A stretch of DNA of 64,000 nucleotides. Source: Mayfieldus sp038040285. GTDB taxonomy: Bacteria > Actinomycetota > Thermoleophilia > Solirubrobacterales > 70-9. The DNA is taken from positions 62,001 through 126,000 of the forward strand of contig JBBPIN010000001.1 of NCBI GenBank assembly GCA_038040285.1, written 5' to 3'. The notes below the pieces were generated by a model, which was not told where the DNA came from, ran no database searches, and saw nothing but the letters and a program-made list of their open reading frames with translations. A program made the translations under genes and the position numbers. Shown piece by piece: positions 33,778-40,411 of this stretch (positions within the stretch are counted from its first letter, which is position 1; each line of letters starts with the position of its first letter).

Positions 33778-33822
33778 CTCGCGGAATTCCGCGAGCATGC
33801 CGTAAGCGGCATCGAAAGGAGG
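33778..33822 (+). promoter_or_regulatory. Leader of the DUF5679 gene with palindrome, hairpin and strong SD
   Basis: A perfect 18-bp palindrome (33778-33795), then a hairpin ATGCCG-TAAG-CGGCAT (33797-33812), then the Shine-Dalgarno AAAGGAGG (33815-33822), 7 nt before the ATG. The palindrome could be a protein-binding site or a leader stem. Confidence 0.45.
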
Positions 33823-33829
33823 CCCCTCT

Positions 33830-33973
33830 ATGCCTGAGGGCTACTGCGTCAAGGAGCGCAAGAAGGTCGAGATCAAGGACCCCCAGCAGGTGACCATGAA
33901 GAACGGTCGCCCTGCAATCCAGGGAACCTGCCCCGACTGCGGGACGAAGATCTTCAAGATCGGCAAGCTGTAG
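33830..33973 (+). CDS. DUF5679 small zinc-ribbon-like protein
   Basis: 47 aa. The translation begins MPEGYCVKERKKVEI and ends with GTCPDCGTKIFKIGKL. A Cys near the start and a CPDC pair suggest a small metal-binding ribbon. The sequence fits the DUF5679 family, which is common in actinobacteria and Chloroflexota; its function is unknown. A strong ribosome-binding site 7 nt upstream and a complete short frame support it. Monocistronic, convergent with the acyltransferase gene 10 bp on. Confidence 0.85.
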   Translation: MPEGYCVKERKKVEIKDPQQVTMKNGRPAIQGTCPDCGTKIFKIGKL

Positions 33974-33983
33974 AGGGAGCCTT

Positions 33984-34553
33984 CTAAGGCACTACGCCTG
34001 CCGCCGCCGGCGCCCGGGGGGGCGCCGGCGGCACCCGCTCCCTGATCTCATCGAGAAGCCGTTCGGCCAGCTCGCCCGGTTCCTCGTCGGACCGTGGCTG
34101 GCCGTTGGCTGGTTCAAAGAAACTGACCCTGACCCGGGGACGCCTCGGGAAGCGCACGTAGTCGGTCGTTCCCTGCACCGTGCAGAGGACCACGCGGGCC
34201 TCCGGGCACCAACCGGCGAGCCGGCCGACGCCGCTACGGGCCTGCAGGCGCTGGCCGCCCGAGAGCTTTCCCTCCGGGAACACGCAGATCGCAGCTCCAT
34301 CGCGCAGCGCACTTGCCGCCTCGTCGAGTGCGCCCGCGTCGCCGGCGCCTCGCTCGATCGGAATCTGGCCGATCCCGTAGAGGATCGGGCCCAGCCCCGG
34401 GATCTTCCAGAGATTCGCCCGCGCCAGGTAGCGGAGCTTTCGCCGTTTGCGAAGCGCCACCGCGACGACGACGGGATCCCACTGGCTGTCGTGGTTGGGG
34501 ACCAGAAGCAGTGGCCCCGACTCGGGGACCGTCTCCGCTCCCGCCGTCTTCAT
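33984..34553 (-). CDS. Lysophospholipid acyltransferase-like protein (PlsC family), N-terminus possibly disrupted
   Basis: 189 aa from the first ATG. PlsC motifs are NHDSQWDPVVV (motif I, NHxSxxD variant), GQIPIERG and CVFPEGKLSGG (motif III, FPEG), consistent with a 1-acylglycerol-3-phosphate O-acyltransferase-like enzyme of phospholipid synthesis. The frame is open 18 codons further upstream with a typical PlsC N-terminal helix (ILYALLAWLLAPSAWW), but has no ATG, GTG or TTG start and ends at a stop in a REP-like element, so the true start may have been lost or is unusual. Confidence 0.78.
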   Translation of the reverse strand: MKTAGAETVPESGPLLLVPNHDSQWDPVVVAVALRKRRKLRYLARANLWKIPGLGPILYGIGQIPIERGAGDAGALDEAASALRDGAAICVFPEGKLSGGQRLQARSGVGRLAGWCPEARVVLCTVQGTTDYVRFPRRPRVRVSFFEPANGQPRSDEEPGELAERLLDEIRERVPPAPPRAPAAAGVVP

Positions 34554-34617
34554 GCGTCCCCACCACGCCGACGGGGCCAGCAGCCAGGCTAGGAGCGCGT
34601 AGAGGATCGGCGCAGAC

Positions 34618-34740
34618 TACTTGCGGCGGCTTCGCCGCCTGACAATTGTTCTTGGCCGGTGCCGTAGGCGCCGGCACTTGCATGCCAGGCTGCGGAGCAG
34701 CCGCATGGGGATTGTGCGGCGGCGCAACGCCGCGGCCGAC
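34618..34740. repeat. REP-like palindromic cluster, copy 5
   Basis: Three GC-rich hairpins in a row: TTGCGGCGGCTTCGCCGCC plus TGACA; GCCGGTGCC/GGCGCCGGC followed by CATGCCAGG and a GGCTGC-GGA-GCAGCC stem; and GCGGCGGCGCAACGCCGC. It is a mosaic of units from the other copies in both orientations. It sits between the divergent PlsC-like and sigma factor genes. Confidence 0.65.
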
Positions 34741-34800
34741 ACCATTGGGCTTGAACCACGCACGAATGCGATCCGTATCCCGCCATGGTGGACACCGAAC

Positions 34801-35328
34801 ATGCAGCCTGCCATCGAGATGTCTGAGCACGCGCTCGCCGATGAGCGAGACGTTCGCGAGGCGTACGCCGCGCATTCGGGCGAGCTGTACGGGTTCGCTG
34901 TGCGCTCGCTCGGGGACCGCGGGCTGGCCGAGGAGGCCGTCCAGGAGACCTTCCTACGCGCCTGGCGTGCAGGCGAACGCTTCGACCCGGAGCTGGGATC
35001 GCTTCGCACCTGGCTGTTCGCAATCCTGCGCAACGTGGTGATCGACCTCGGCCGCGCGCGCGCCGCCCGGCCCAGTGTCGCGGCGGGCACCCCCGAGGCG
35101 GGCCACGAACCCCTGGAGCAGATCCTGCTCGCCTGGCAAGTCGAGGAGGCACTGCGGCGGATCGGCGACGAGCACCGCCGTGTCCTGGTCGAGACCTACT
35201 ACCGGGGCCGGCCATATGCCGAGGTGGCAGTTGAGCTCGGCGTGCCGGAGGGGACCGTGAAGTCGCGCGTCTACTACGGGTTGCGGGCCCTGCGCAACGC
35301 ACTCGAGGAGCTTGGTTATGACGGCTGA
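34801..35328 (+). CDS. ECF-type RNA polymerase sigma factor
   Basis: 175 aa from the ATG at 34801 (GGTGGA 8 nt upstream; an ATG at 34819 is the alternative). Region 2 is LYGFAVRSLGDRGLAEEAVQETFLRAWRAG ERFDPELGSLRTWLFAILRN, with the ECF core signature; region 4 HTH is RPYAEVAVELGVPEGTVKSRVYYGLRALR. No region 3, as in extracytoplasmic-function sigmas. The 11-bp overlap with the next gene, a zinc-finger anti-sigma protein, makes them a regulatory pair. Confidence 0.92.
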   Translation: MQPAIEMSEHALADERDVREAYAAHSGELYGFAVRSLGDRGLAEEAVQETFLRAWRAGERFDPELGSLRTWLFAILRNVVIDLGRARAARPSVAAGTPEAGHEPLEQILLAWQVEEALRRIGDEHRRVLVETYYRGRPYAEVAVELGVPEGTVKSRVYYGLRALRNALEELGYDG

Positions 35329-36031
35329 GGGATGCCGCGAGTGGCGCGAGCGGCTCGGCGCCTACGTCCTCGGTCACCTGACCGAGGACGAGCGCGCCGC
35401 GACCAGCGCCCACATCGAGGGCTGCGCGGCCTGCCGGGCGGAGGCGGAGTCGCTGGCGCCGCTGGCCGAGCTGTTGCCGATCGCCGATCCGGCACGGCTC
35501 ACCACGGCCCCCGCCCCGCCCGCTGAGCTCGCCGACCGGATCGCGGTGCGGATCGCCCGCGAGGGCAGGGTCAAGCGGCGGCGGCGGCGGCTGGCGATCG
35601 GGCTGTCCGGCGCCACCGCCGCCGCAGCTACCGCGACAGTGCTGCTCGCCATCGTGCTCTCCTCGCCTGGAACCGGGGCCAGCGCGCAGAGGGTCAGCTT
35701 CGGATCGCTGCCCGATGGGGTCGCGATCGGCGCGACCTTGCAGCCGCGCCCGTTCGGCACCGAGATCCGCATGAATGTCCATGGCATCCGTTCCGGCACG
35801 CTGTGCCGCGTCTTCCTGCGCCGGACCGACGGAACCAGGATGCCCGCCGGCTCCTTCCGCTACCGCTACGGAGGCACCGAGCAGGCGGTGTTGACCTCCG
35901 CGCTTGACCTCTCCGCCGCCCGCGCGGTTGGCGTGCGGGCCGGGAACAGGACCTTCGTGGCGCCCTTGCGGCCCAGCGTCGGTGCCGAAGCAACTTCGAA
36001 CCGAACAACGACAGACAAGGAGTACAGCTGA
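35318..36031 (+). CDS. Zinc-finger (zf-HC2) anti-sigma factor, membrane anchored
   Basis: 237 aa from the ATG at 35318. Anti-sigma zinc-binding domain: EDERAATSAHIEGCAACRAEAESL contains the H-x3-C-x2-C motif. One membrane helix (AIGLSGATAAAATATVLLAIVLS, about residues 95-117) follows a basic stretch, and an extracytoplasmic part of about 115 residues follows. Holds the upstream sigma factor inactive until an envelope signal, by family role. Its stop overlaps the lipoprotein start by one base (TGATG). Confidence 0.88.
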   Translation: MTAEGCREWRERLGAYVLGHLTEDERAATSAHIEGCAACRAEAESLAPLAELLPIADPARLTTAPAPPAELADRIAVRIAREGRVKRRRRRLAIGLSGATAAAATATVLLAIVLSSPGTGASAQRVSFGSLPDGVAIGATLQPRPFGTEIRMNVHGIRSGTLCRVFLRRTDGTRMPAGSFRYRYGGTEQAVLTSALDLSAARAVGVRAGNRTFVAPLRPSVGAEATSNRTTTDKEYS

Positions 36032-36570
36032 TGAGACTGAGGATCAGGAGCAAGCTTGTGGCGCCGGGGGCGGCAATTGCCGTGCTGGCGCTGGCGATCA
36101 TCGCCGCCGGATGCGGCAGTAGCAGCAACGACACCAGCACCAGTGCCAGCGGTGGGGGCGGAGGCGCTTACGGCGGCGGAGGCTCCAGCTCAGGCGGCGC
36201 CGCTGCGGTCGTCTCGGTGGCCGACAACCCGAAGCTCGGCAAGATCCTCGTCGACTCGAAGGGCTTGACCCTCTACTACTTCGAGAAGGACAAGCAGGGC
36301 GGAAAGTCGTCGACCTGCTCAGGTGCCTGCGCGAGCGTCTGGCCTCCGGTCACGACCAGCGGCGCGCCGAAGGGCCAGAACGGCGCCCAGGCGTCGAAGC
36401 TCGGAACCATCAAGCGCAGCGACGGCAGCACCGAGGTCACCTACAACGGCTGGCCGCTCTACACCTACGTGAGCGACACGAAGCCCGGTGACGCAAAGGG
36501 CAACGACCTCAAGCAGTTCGGTGCCACGTGGTACGCGCTGACGCCGGCGGGCGTGCATCCGCCGGAGTGA
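36031..36570 (+). CDS. Lipoprotein with COG4315-type secreted repeats
   Basis: 179 aa. Lipobox in ALAIIAAGC (Cys near residue 29), then a Gly/Ser-rich linker. Two related segments follow (LGKILVDSKGLTLYYFEKDK... and VTYNGWPLYTYVSDTKPGD...WYALTPAG) typical of the predicted lipoprotein family with the conserved Y-x-F/Y-x-x-D pattern and CSGACASVWPP. Function is unclear, sometimes linked to redox or heme. Coupled to sigma and anti-sigma genes, so probably the sensor or target of the pair. Confidence 0.82.
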   Translation: MRLRIRSKLVAPGAAIAVLALAIIAAGCGSSSNDTSTSASGGGGGAYGGGGSSSGGAAAVVSVADNPKLGKILVDSKGLTLYYFEKDKQGGKSSTCSGACASVWPPVTTSGAPKGQNGAQASKLGTIKRSDGSTEVTYNGWPLYTYVSDTKPGDAKGNDLKQFGATWYALTPAGVHPPE

Positions 36571-36591
36571 TGATCCGGTAGCTCAGGGTGC

Positions 36592-36619
36592 CGAGGGGCG
36601 GCCCGGGTGCCGCCCCTCG
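36592..36619 (+). terminator. Hairpin terminator of the sigma/anti-sigma/lipoprotein operon
   Basis: 11-bp stem CGAGGGGCGGC / GCCGCCCCTCG with a CCGGGT loop, 22 bp after the lipoprotein stop, followed by TTGTGTG. Confidence 0.7.
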
Positions 36620-36688
36620 TCGTTGTGTGACCAGGATCACGGTTGCGATCCGCACGGCGCGCCTACCGTCGTGGGTAAGGTGTCTTTC

Positions 36689-37099
36689 GTGGAAGCAGGC
36701 CAAAAGCCGATCGAGCTGATCCTGGCCCGTAACCTGATCTCCTCGCTCTCCACCCCGGCGTTCCTGATCGACGAGGGCGGCGTGCTGATCTTCTACAACG
36801 AGGCGGCCGGGTCGTTGCTCGGCAAGCGATTCGAGGAGATCGGCAAGGTCGGCGCCCCCCAGTGGGGCTCGATCTTCGGCCCGATCGACGAGGGAGGCGA
36901 ACCGGTCCCTTACGACGAGCTTCCGCTGGTGGTCTCGGTGCGCAACGGGCGGCCCGCGCACCAGCGGATGCGAATCCGCTCAGCCGATGGCGCCCAGCAC
37001 GACATCGAGGTCTCCGCGCTGCCGATCCTCACACCGCACGGCTCGCGCGGCGGCATCGCCTTCTTCTGGCCGATCGTCGACGGGGAGATCGGCGGCTAG
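36689..37099 (+). CDS. PAS-domain protein
   Basis: 136 aa from a GTG at 36689, preceded by a TAAGG ribosome-binding site. A single PAS fold is visible: PAFLIDEGGVLIFYNEAAGSLLGKRFEEIG, then a loop, IRSADGAQHDIEVSALPI and a terminal strand. No output domain, so it probably acts through another protein. The next gene, an MBL hydrolase, starts 4 bp after its stop. An in-frame start further left is possible. Confidence 0.78.
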   Translation: MEAGQKPIELILARNLISSLSTPAFLIDEGGVLIFYNEAAGSLLGKRFEEIGKVGAPQWGSIFGPIDEGGEPVPYDELPLVVSVRNGRPAHQRMRIRSADGAQHDIEVSALPILTPHGSRGGIAFFWPIVDGEIGG

Positions 37100-37103
37100 T
37101 CAG

Positions 37104-38003
37104 ATGCACGTCAAGCTCTGGGGAACCCGCGGCTCGGTGCCCTCCCCCGGCCCAGAGACACTGCGCTACGGCGGCAATACCTCCTGCGTCGGGGTGACGC
37201 TCTCGGACGGGTCGCTGCTGGCGCTCGACGCGGGCACCGGGATCCGCAGCCTTGGACTCGCGTGTGGCGACGAGCCGGCGCGACTCCACATCCTGCTCAC
37301 CCACCTGCATCTCGACCACATCCAGGGGTTGGTGTTCTTCGCACCGGCGTTCAAGCCGCAGACCGAGATCGTGATCTGGGGGCCCGCCTCGCCCGAGGCC
37401 TCCCTGCGGGACCGCATCGCCCGCTACATCTCGGCGCCGCTCTCGCCGGTGGAGGTACGCGAGCTGCCCTGCGACGTCTCGTTCCGGCACTGTCCGGAGA
37501 CCGAGTGGGAGATCGGCTCGGCGAGGATCCACGCCGCCTCGGTGACCCACCGCGGGCCGACCCTCGGATACCGCATCGAAGATGCCGGAACCTCGCTCGC
37601 CTACATCCCCGACCACGAGCCCGCACTCGGCGCCGAGATCGACGAGCTCGAGGAGGAGTGGATCTCGGGCTTCGAACTCGCCCACGACGCAGACCTACTG
37701 GTCCACGACTGCCAGTACGCCGACCACGAATACCCCGACCACGTCGGATGGGGGCACTCGGCGCTCTCGGACACGCTCGCCTTCGCCCGACGTGTGGCCG
37801 CCAAGCGCACCTTGATGTTCCACCACGACCCCCTGCACTCCGACGACTTCCTCGACGAGCTGTATCGCGAGGCGCGCGACCGGTGGCGCGCCCTGGGCGG
37901 CGAGCCGGCGGGCCTGGAGATGGCGGCCGAGCGAGCCGAGATCGACCTGCCGGGCGGCCCCGATCGCCGAGGTGCAGCAGTGATGGAGGCGGGCACCACG
38001 TGA
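37104..38003 (+). CDS. MBL-fold metal-dependent hydrolase
   Basis: 299 aa. Metallo-beta-lactamase fold motif: THLHLDHIQGLVFF (HxHxDH), preceded by MHVKLWGTRGSVPSPGPETLRYGGNTSC, the N-terminus seen in the RNase Z-like/PhnP-like hydrolase group. Further metal ligands lie in YIPDHEP, LLVHDCQY and TLMFHHDP. The reaction is unassigned; phosphodiesterase-like activity is typical of relatives. Coupled upstream to the PAS gene and downstream, through a GTGA overlap, to a crotonase gene. Confidence 0.88.
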   Translation: MHVKLWGTRGSVPSPGPETLRYGGNTSCVGVTLSDGSLLALDAGTGIRSLGLACGDEPARLHILLTHLHLDHIQGLVFFAPAFKPQTEIVIWGPASPEASLRDRIARYISAPLSPVEVRELPCDVSFRHCPETEWEIGSARIHAASVTHRGPTLGYRIEDAGTSLAYIPDHEPALGAEIDELEEEWISGFELAHDADLLVHDCQYADHEYPDHVGWGHSALSDTLAFARRVAAKRTLMFHHDPLHSDDFLDELYREARDRWRALGGEPAGLEMAAERAEIDLPGGPDRRGAAVMEAGTT

Positions 38004-38878
38004 GCGACTACTCCCAGATCCTCTACGAGCGCCGCGGCCCGGTCACTCTGATCACCATCAACCGCCCGGAGCGGATGAACGCAATCGGCCCGGTCGTCTC
38101 GCGCGAGCTGGTCGACGCTTGGGGGCGCTTCCGCGACGACGACGAGCAGTTCGTCGCGGTGCTGACCGGGGCCGGCCCGGACGCATTCTGCGCCGGCGCC
38201 GACCTGAAGGCGGCGATGGCCGGTGTCAACCCGCAGTTTGACGAGGAGCCGCTGATGGAGTGGTCGCCAGAGGAGATCGAGGCCCACAACCGCGGGGAGC
38301 GCGGCGGGATCCTCGGTCCTTCGCGCTGGACTGACATCTACAAGCCGATCATCGCCGCGGTCAACGGCGTCGCCTACGCCGGCGGGCTGGAGTGGGCCTG
38401 CTTCGCGGACATCCGAATCGCCGACGAGAACGCGAGCTTCGGGGTCACGTGCCGGCGATGGAACATCGGCCTCGGTGACGGCGGCACGCAGCGCCTGCCG
38501 CGCCTGGTCGGGATGGGACGGGCGATGGAGCTGATCATCACCGGCCGCGTGATCGACGCCCGCGAGGCGGAACGGATCGGGCTGGTCAACGAGGTGACGC
38601 CGCGCGGCGGGTGCGTGGATCGGGCGCTGGAGCTCGCCGAGCAGATCGCCGCCCTGCCGCAGCCCGCCATCTACACCGACAAGGAAGCCGCGGTGCGCGG
38701 GTTCGGCCGGCCGCTGGACGAGGGCCTGCAGATCGAGGCGCAATGCTTCAACCGCCTGCTGCAAACGCCGGAGATGGCCGAGGGCTTGCGCCGCTTCGTC
38801 GAACGCGACCATCCCGACCGCGCCGCTGGGGCCGAGTCGGTGACCCCCGGGTTGGTTCGTTCGCGGCAGAAGGGCTGA
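38000..38878 (+). CDS. Enoyl-CoA hydratase/crotonase family protein
   Basis: 292 aa from a GTG at 38000 overlapping the MBL stop. Crotonase motifs are ITINRPERMNAIGPVVSREL, VLTGAGPDAFCAGADLKAA (first oxyanion hole) and AAVNGVAYAGGLEWACFADIRIA (second), then FGVTCRRWNIGLGDGGTQRLPRLVG and ITGRVIDAREAERIGLVNEV. In contrast to the crotonase at 27620 it has the usual AGGLE motif. Likely acts in acyl-CoA beta-oxidation or a related pathway. Confidence 0.9.
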   Translation: MSDYSQILYERRGPVTLITINRPERMNAIGPVVSRELVDAWGRFRDDDEQFVAVLTGAGPDAFCAGADLKAAMAGVNPQFDEEPLMEWSPEEIEAHNRGERGGILGPSRWTDIYKPIIAAVNGVAYAGGLEWACFADIRIADENASFGVTCRRWNIGLGDGGTQRLPRLVGMGRAMELIITGRVIDAREAERIGLVNEVTPRGGCVDRALELAEQIAALPQPAIYTDKEAAVRGFGRPLDEGLQIEAQCFNRLLQTPEMAEGLRRFVERDHPDRAAGAESVTPGLVRSRQKG

Positions 38879-38922
38879 GCCCCCCTGGAAGTGCCAGGCG
38901 CTCTCCAATAGATTTCCACAAA

Positions 38923-39570
38923 GTGGGAACCACCACGGACATCCCGTCGGAGATCGGGACTTCCGAGCTGGTCCGCGACGCGTACGAGCTCCTGGCCAGC
39001 AAGCACGACGGACAACGGCAGAAGGTCAACGGCCATCCCTACGTCGAGCATCCGATTGCCGTCGCCACTGACGTGAGCGAGGCGGGGTTTGAGCCGGAGA
39101 TGGTCGCCGCGGCGCTGGTCCATGACATCGTCGAGGACAGCGATGTGACCGTGGAGGACGTGCGCGAACGCTTTGGGGACAGGGTGGCAACGCTCGTCGA
39201 TGCGATGACCGACACCAGCGAGGTCAAGCCCTATGAGCGCCGCAAGGCGCTGCACCGCGAGCGTGTGGTCGCGGCAGGGCCGGATGCCGCCGCGATCTTC
39301 GCCGCCGACAAGCTCAACAACGTTCGTGCACTGCGCTCTGCCTACGCGGAGGACGGGGAAGCGGTCGCGAGTCGGTTCGTGCAGCCCCTCGACACCAAGC
39401 TGCGCGTCTGGGTCGCCGCGTCGAGATGGTCTCCCGCTATGCGGCCGCCGTTCCCTACGCCGAGGTGCTCGAGGGCGAGGTCGCCGGCCTGGAGGCCGAT
39501 CGGCTCAGTCGTCGTCGAAGCCGAAGCGGCGCTCGTCGTCCTCGAGGCTGACGCGGCGCAGCAGCGGTAG
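38923..39570 (+). CDS. Small alarmone hydrolase-like HD protein, frameshifted near the C-terminus
   Basis: As it stands 215 aa from a GTG at 38923. HD-domain motifs of RelA/SpoT-type hydrolases are VNGHPYVEHPIAVATDVSE, AALVHDIVEDSDVTVEDVRERFGDRVATLVDAM, and ADKLNNVRALRSAY. After about residue 165 the frame turns Arg/Pro/Ser-rich, but another frame gives a plausible continuation (MVSRYAAAVPYAEVLEGEV) ending at 39551. A one-base deletion near 39415-39425 explains this. Whether real or a sequencing error is open. The catalytic domain is complete. Confidence 0.75.
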   Translation: MGTTTDIPSEIGTSELVRDAYELLASKHDGQRQKVNGHPYVEHPIAVATDVSEAGFEPEMVAAALVHDIVEDSDVTVEDVRERFGDRVATLVDAMTDTSEVKPYERRKALHRERVVAAGPDAAAIFAADKLNNVRALRSAYAEDGEAVASRFVQPLDTKLRVWVAASRWSPAMRPPFPTPRCSRARSPAWRPIGSVVVEAEAALVVLEADAAQQR

Positions 39571-40020
39571 CGCGTACCAGAAGGTCACGAACATCAGCGC
39601 GGCGAAGGCCGTGCAAGCGACCGTCACCACCGTGTTGAAGAGGAAATCGGTGATCAGCAGCACGACGCCGGACATCGCCAGGGCGAGGAAGCCGAGCCCG
39701 ACGATCGCCAGTCGGTTGGCCAGTAACACCAGGTGGGCCTTCTGCTGTTTGCGGAAGGTGATCCTGTGGTACGCGGTCGGCGCGATCAGCAGCACCGCCG
39801 CGATAGTCGTGATCAGCAACGTCGCCAGGTAGATCCGCTCCTGGGCCGTGGTGAGCAACGCGAAGCGCTGGTTGAACGGGATCGTGAGCAGGAAGGCGAA
39901 CAGGACCTGCACTCCCGGCAGCGCCACCCGCAGCTCCTGCAGCAACTCGCTCAGGTTGCGGTCAAGCCGCTGGATCTCGCTCTCGTCCCGGCCGGAGCCC
40001 GGATCACCCATCTGCGGCAA
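39505..40020 (-). CDS. DUF6328 four-helix membrane protein
   Basis: 171 aa. The family features are DRNLSELLQELRVALPGVQVLFAFLLTIPFNQRF, then three more helices (ATLLITTIAAVLLIAPTAYH; LANRLAIVGLGFLALAMSGVVLLI; VTVACTAFAALMFVTFWYAL) and an acidic C-terminal tail. The DUF6328 family is an actinobacterial set of unknown role. Its 3' end overlaps the end of the HD gene (convergent), by 47 or 66 bp depending on which HD frame is used. Confidence 0.82.
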   Translation of the reverse strand: MPQMGDPGSGRDESEIQRLDRNLSELLQELRVALPGVQVLFAFLLTIPFNQRFALLTTAQERIYLATLLITTIAAVLLIAPTAYHRITFRKQQKAHLVLLANRLAIVGLGFLALAMSGVVLLITDFLFNTVVTVACTAFAALMFVTFWYALPLLRRVSLEDDERRFGFDDD

Positions 40021-40080
40021 CGATAGCCCGCTTCACAACTCATAAACCTGAATTGGCGCCAGCACGCCTACGGTGAGCCC

Positions 40081-40365
40081 ATGACAGAGACGAAAGTGCA
40101 TCTGGAGGACGTCACCAGAGCAGCACGTCAGGGGCTTGCGGTTGCCCTGACCGCGTCGCTGTTGGCGCTGGCCGCGATGCTGATTGCCGGGATCTCGCTG
40201 GCGATCGCACTGCCCGGCGCCGTGACGCTGCTGATTCTGGGCTCCGCCAGCGGAGGCTTCGGGCTGGTCGCTCGAGTCGTCTTGCGGGGATCTCGTCCAA
40301 ACCGCCGTCCCGCCACCGTCAGCGGCCGCTCCGTCGCGCCGCTGCGGGTGCCGCAAACACGCTAG
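40081..40365 (+). CDS. Small two-helix membrane protein
   Basis: 94 aa with two adjacent helices (LAVALTASLLALAAMLIAGISLAIALP and GAVTLLILGSASGGFGLVARVVL) and a basic tail (RGSRPNRRPATVSGRS). No family recognised. It stands alone between DUF6328 and a subtilase. Real by length and codon pattern, with modest confidence. Confidence 0.5.
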   Translation: MTETKVHLEDVTRAARQGLAVALTASLLALAAMLIAGISLAIALPGAVTLLILGSASGGFGLVARVVLRGSRPNRRPATVSGRSVAPLRVPQTR

Positions 40366-40411
40366 GAGCGGGACTGGTGACTCGGCCGGGGCCATGATCT
40401 AGGCTCCGGCC

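Noticed and set aside
16972..34740. A CRISPR array made of the repeated hairpins
   Set aside because: Copies are kilobases apart, in both orientations, without uniform spacers or cas genes.
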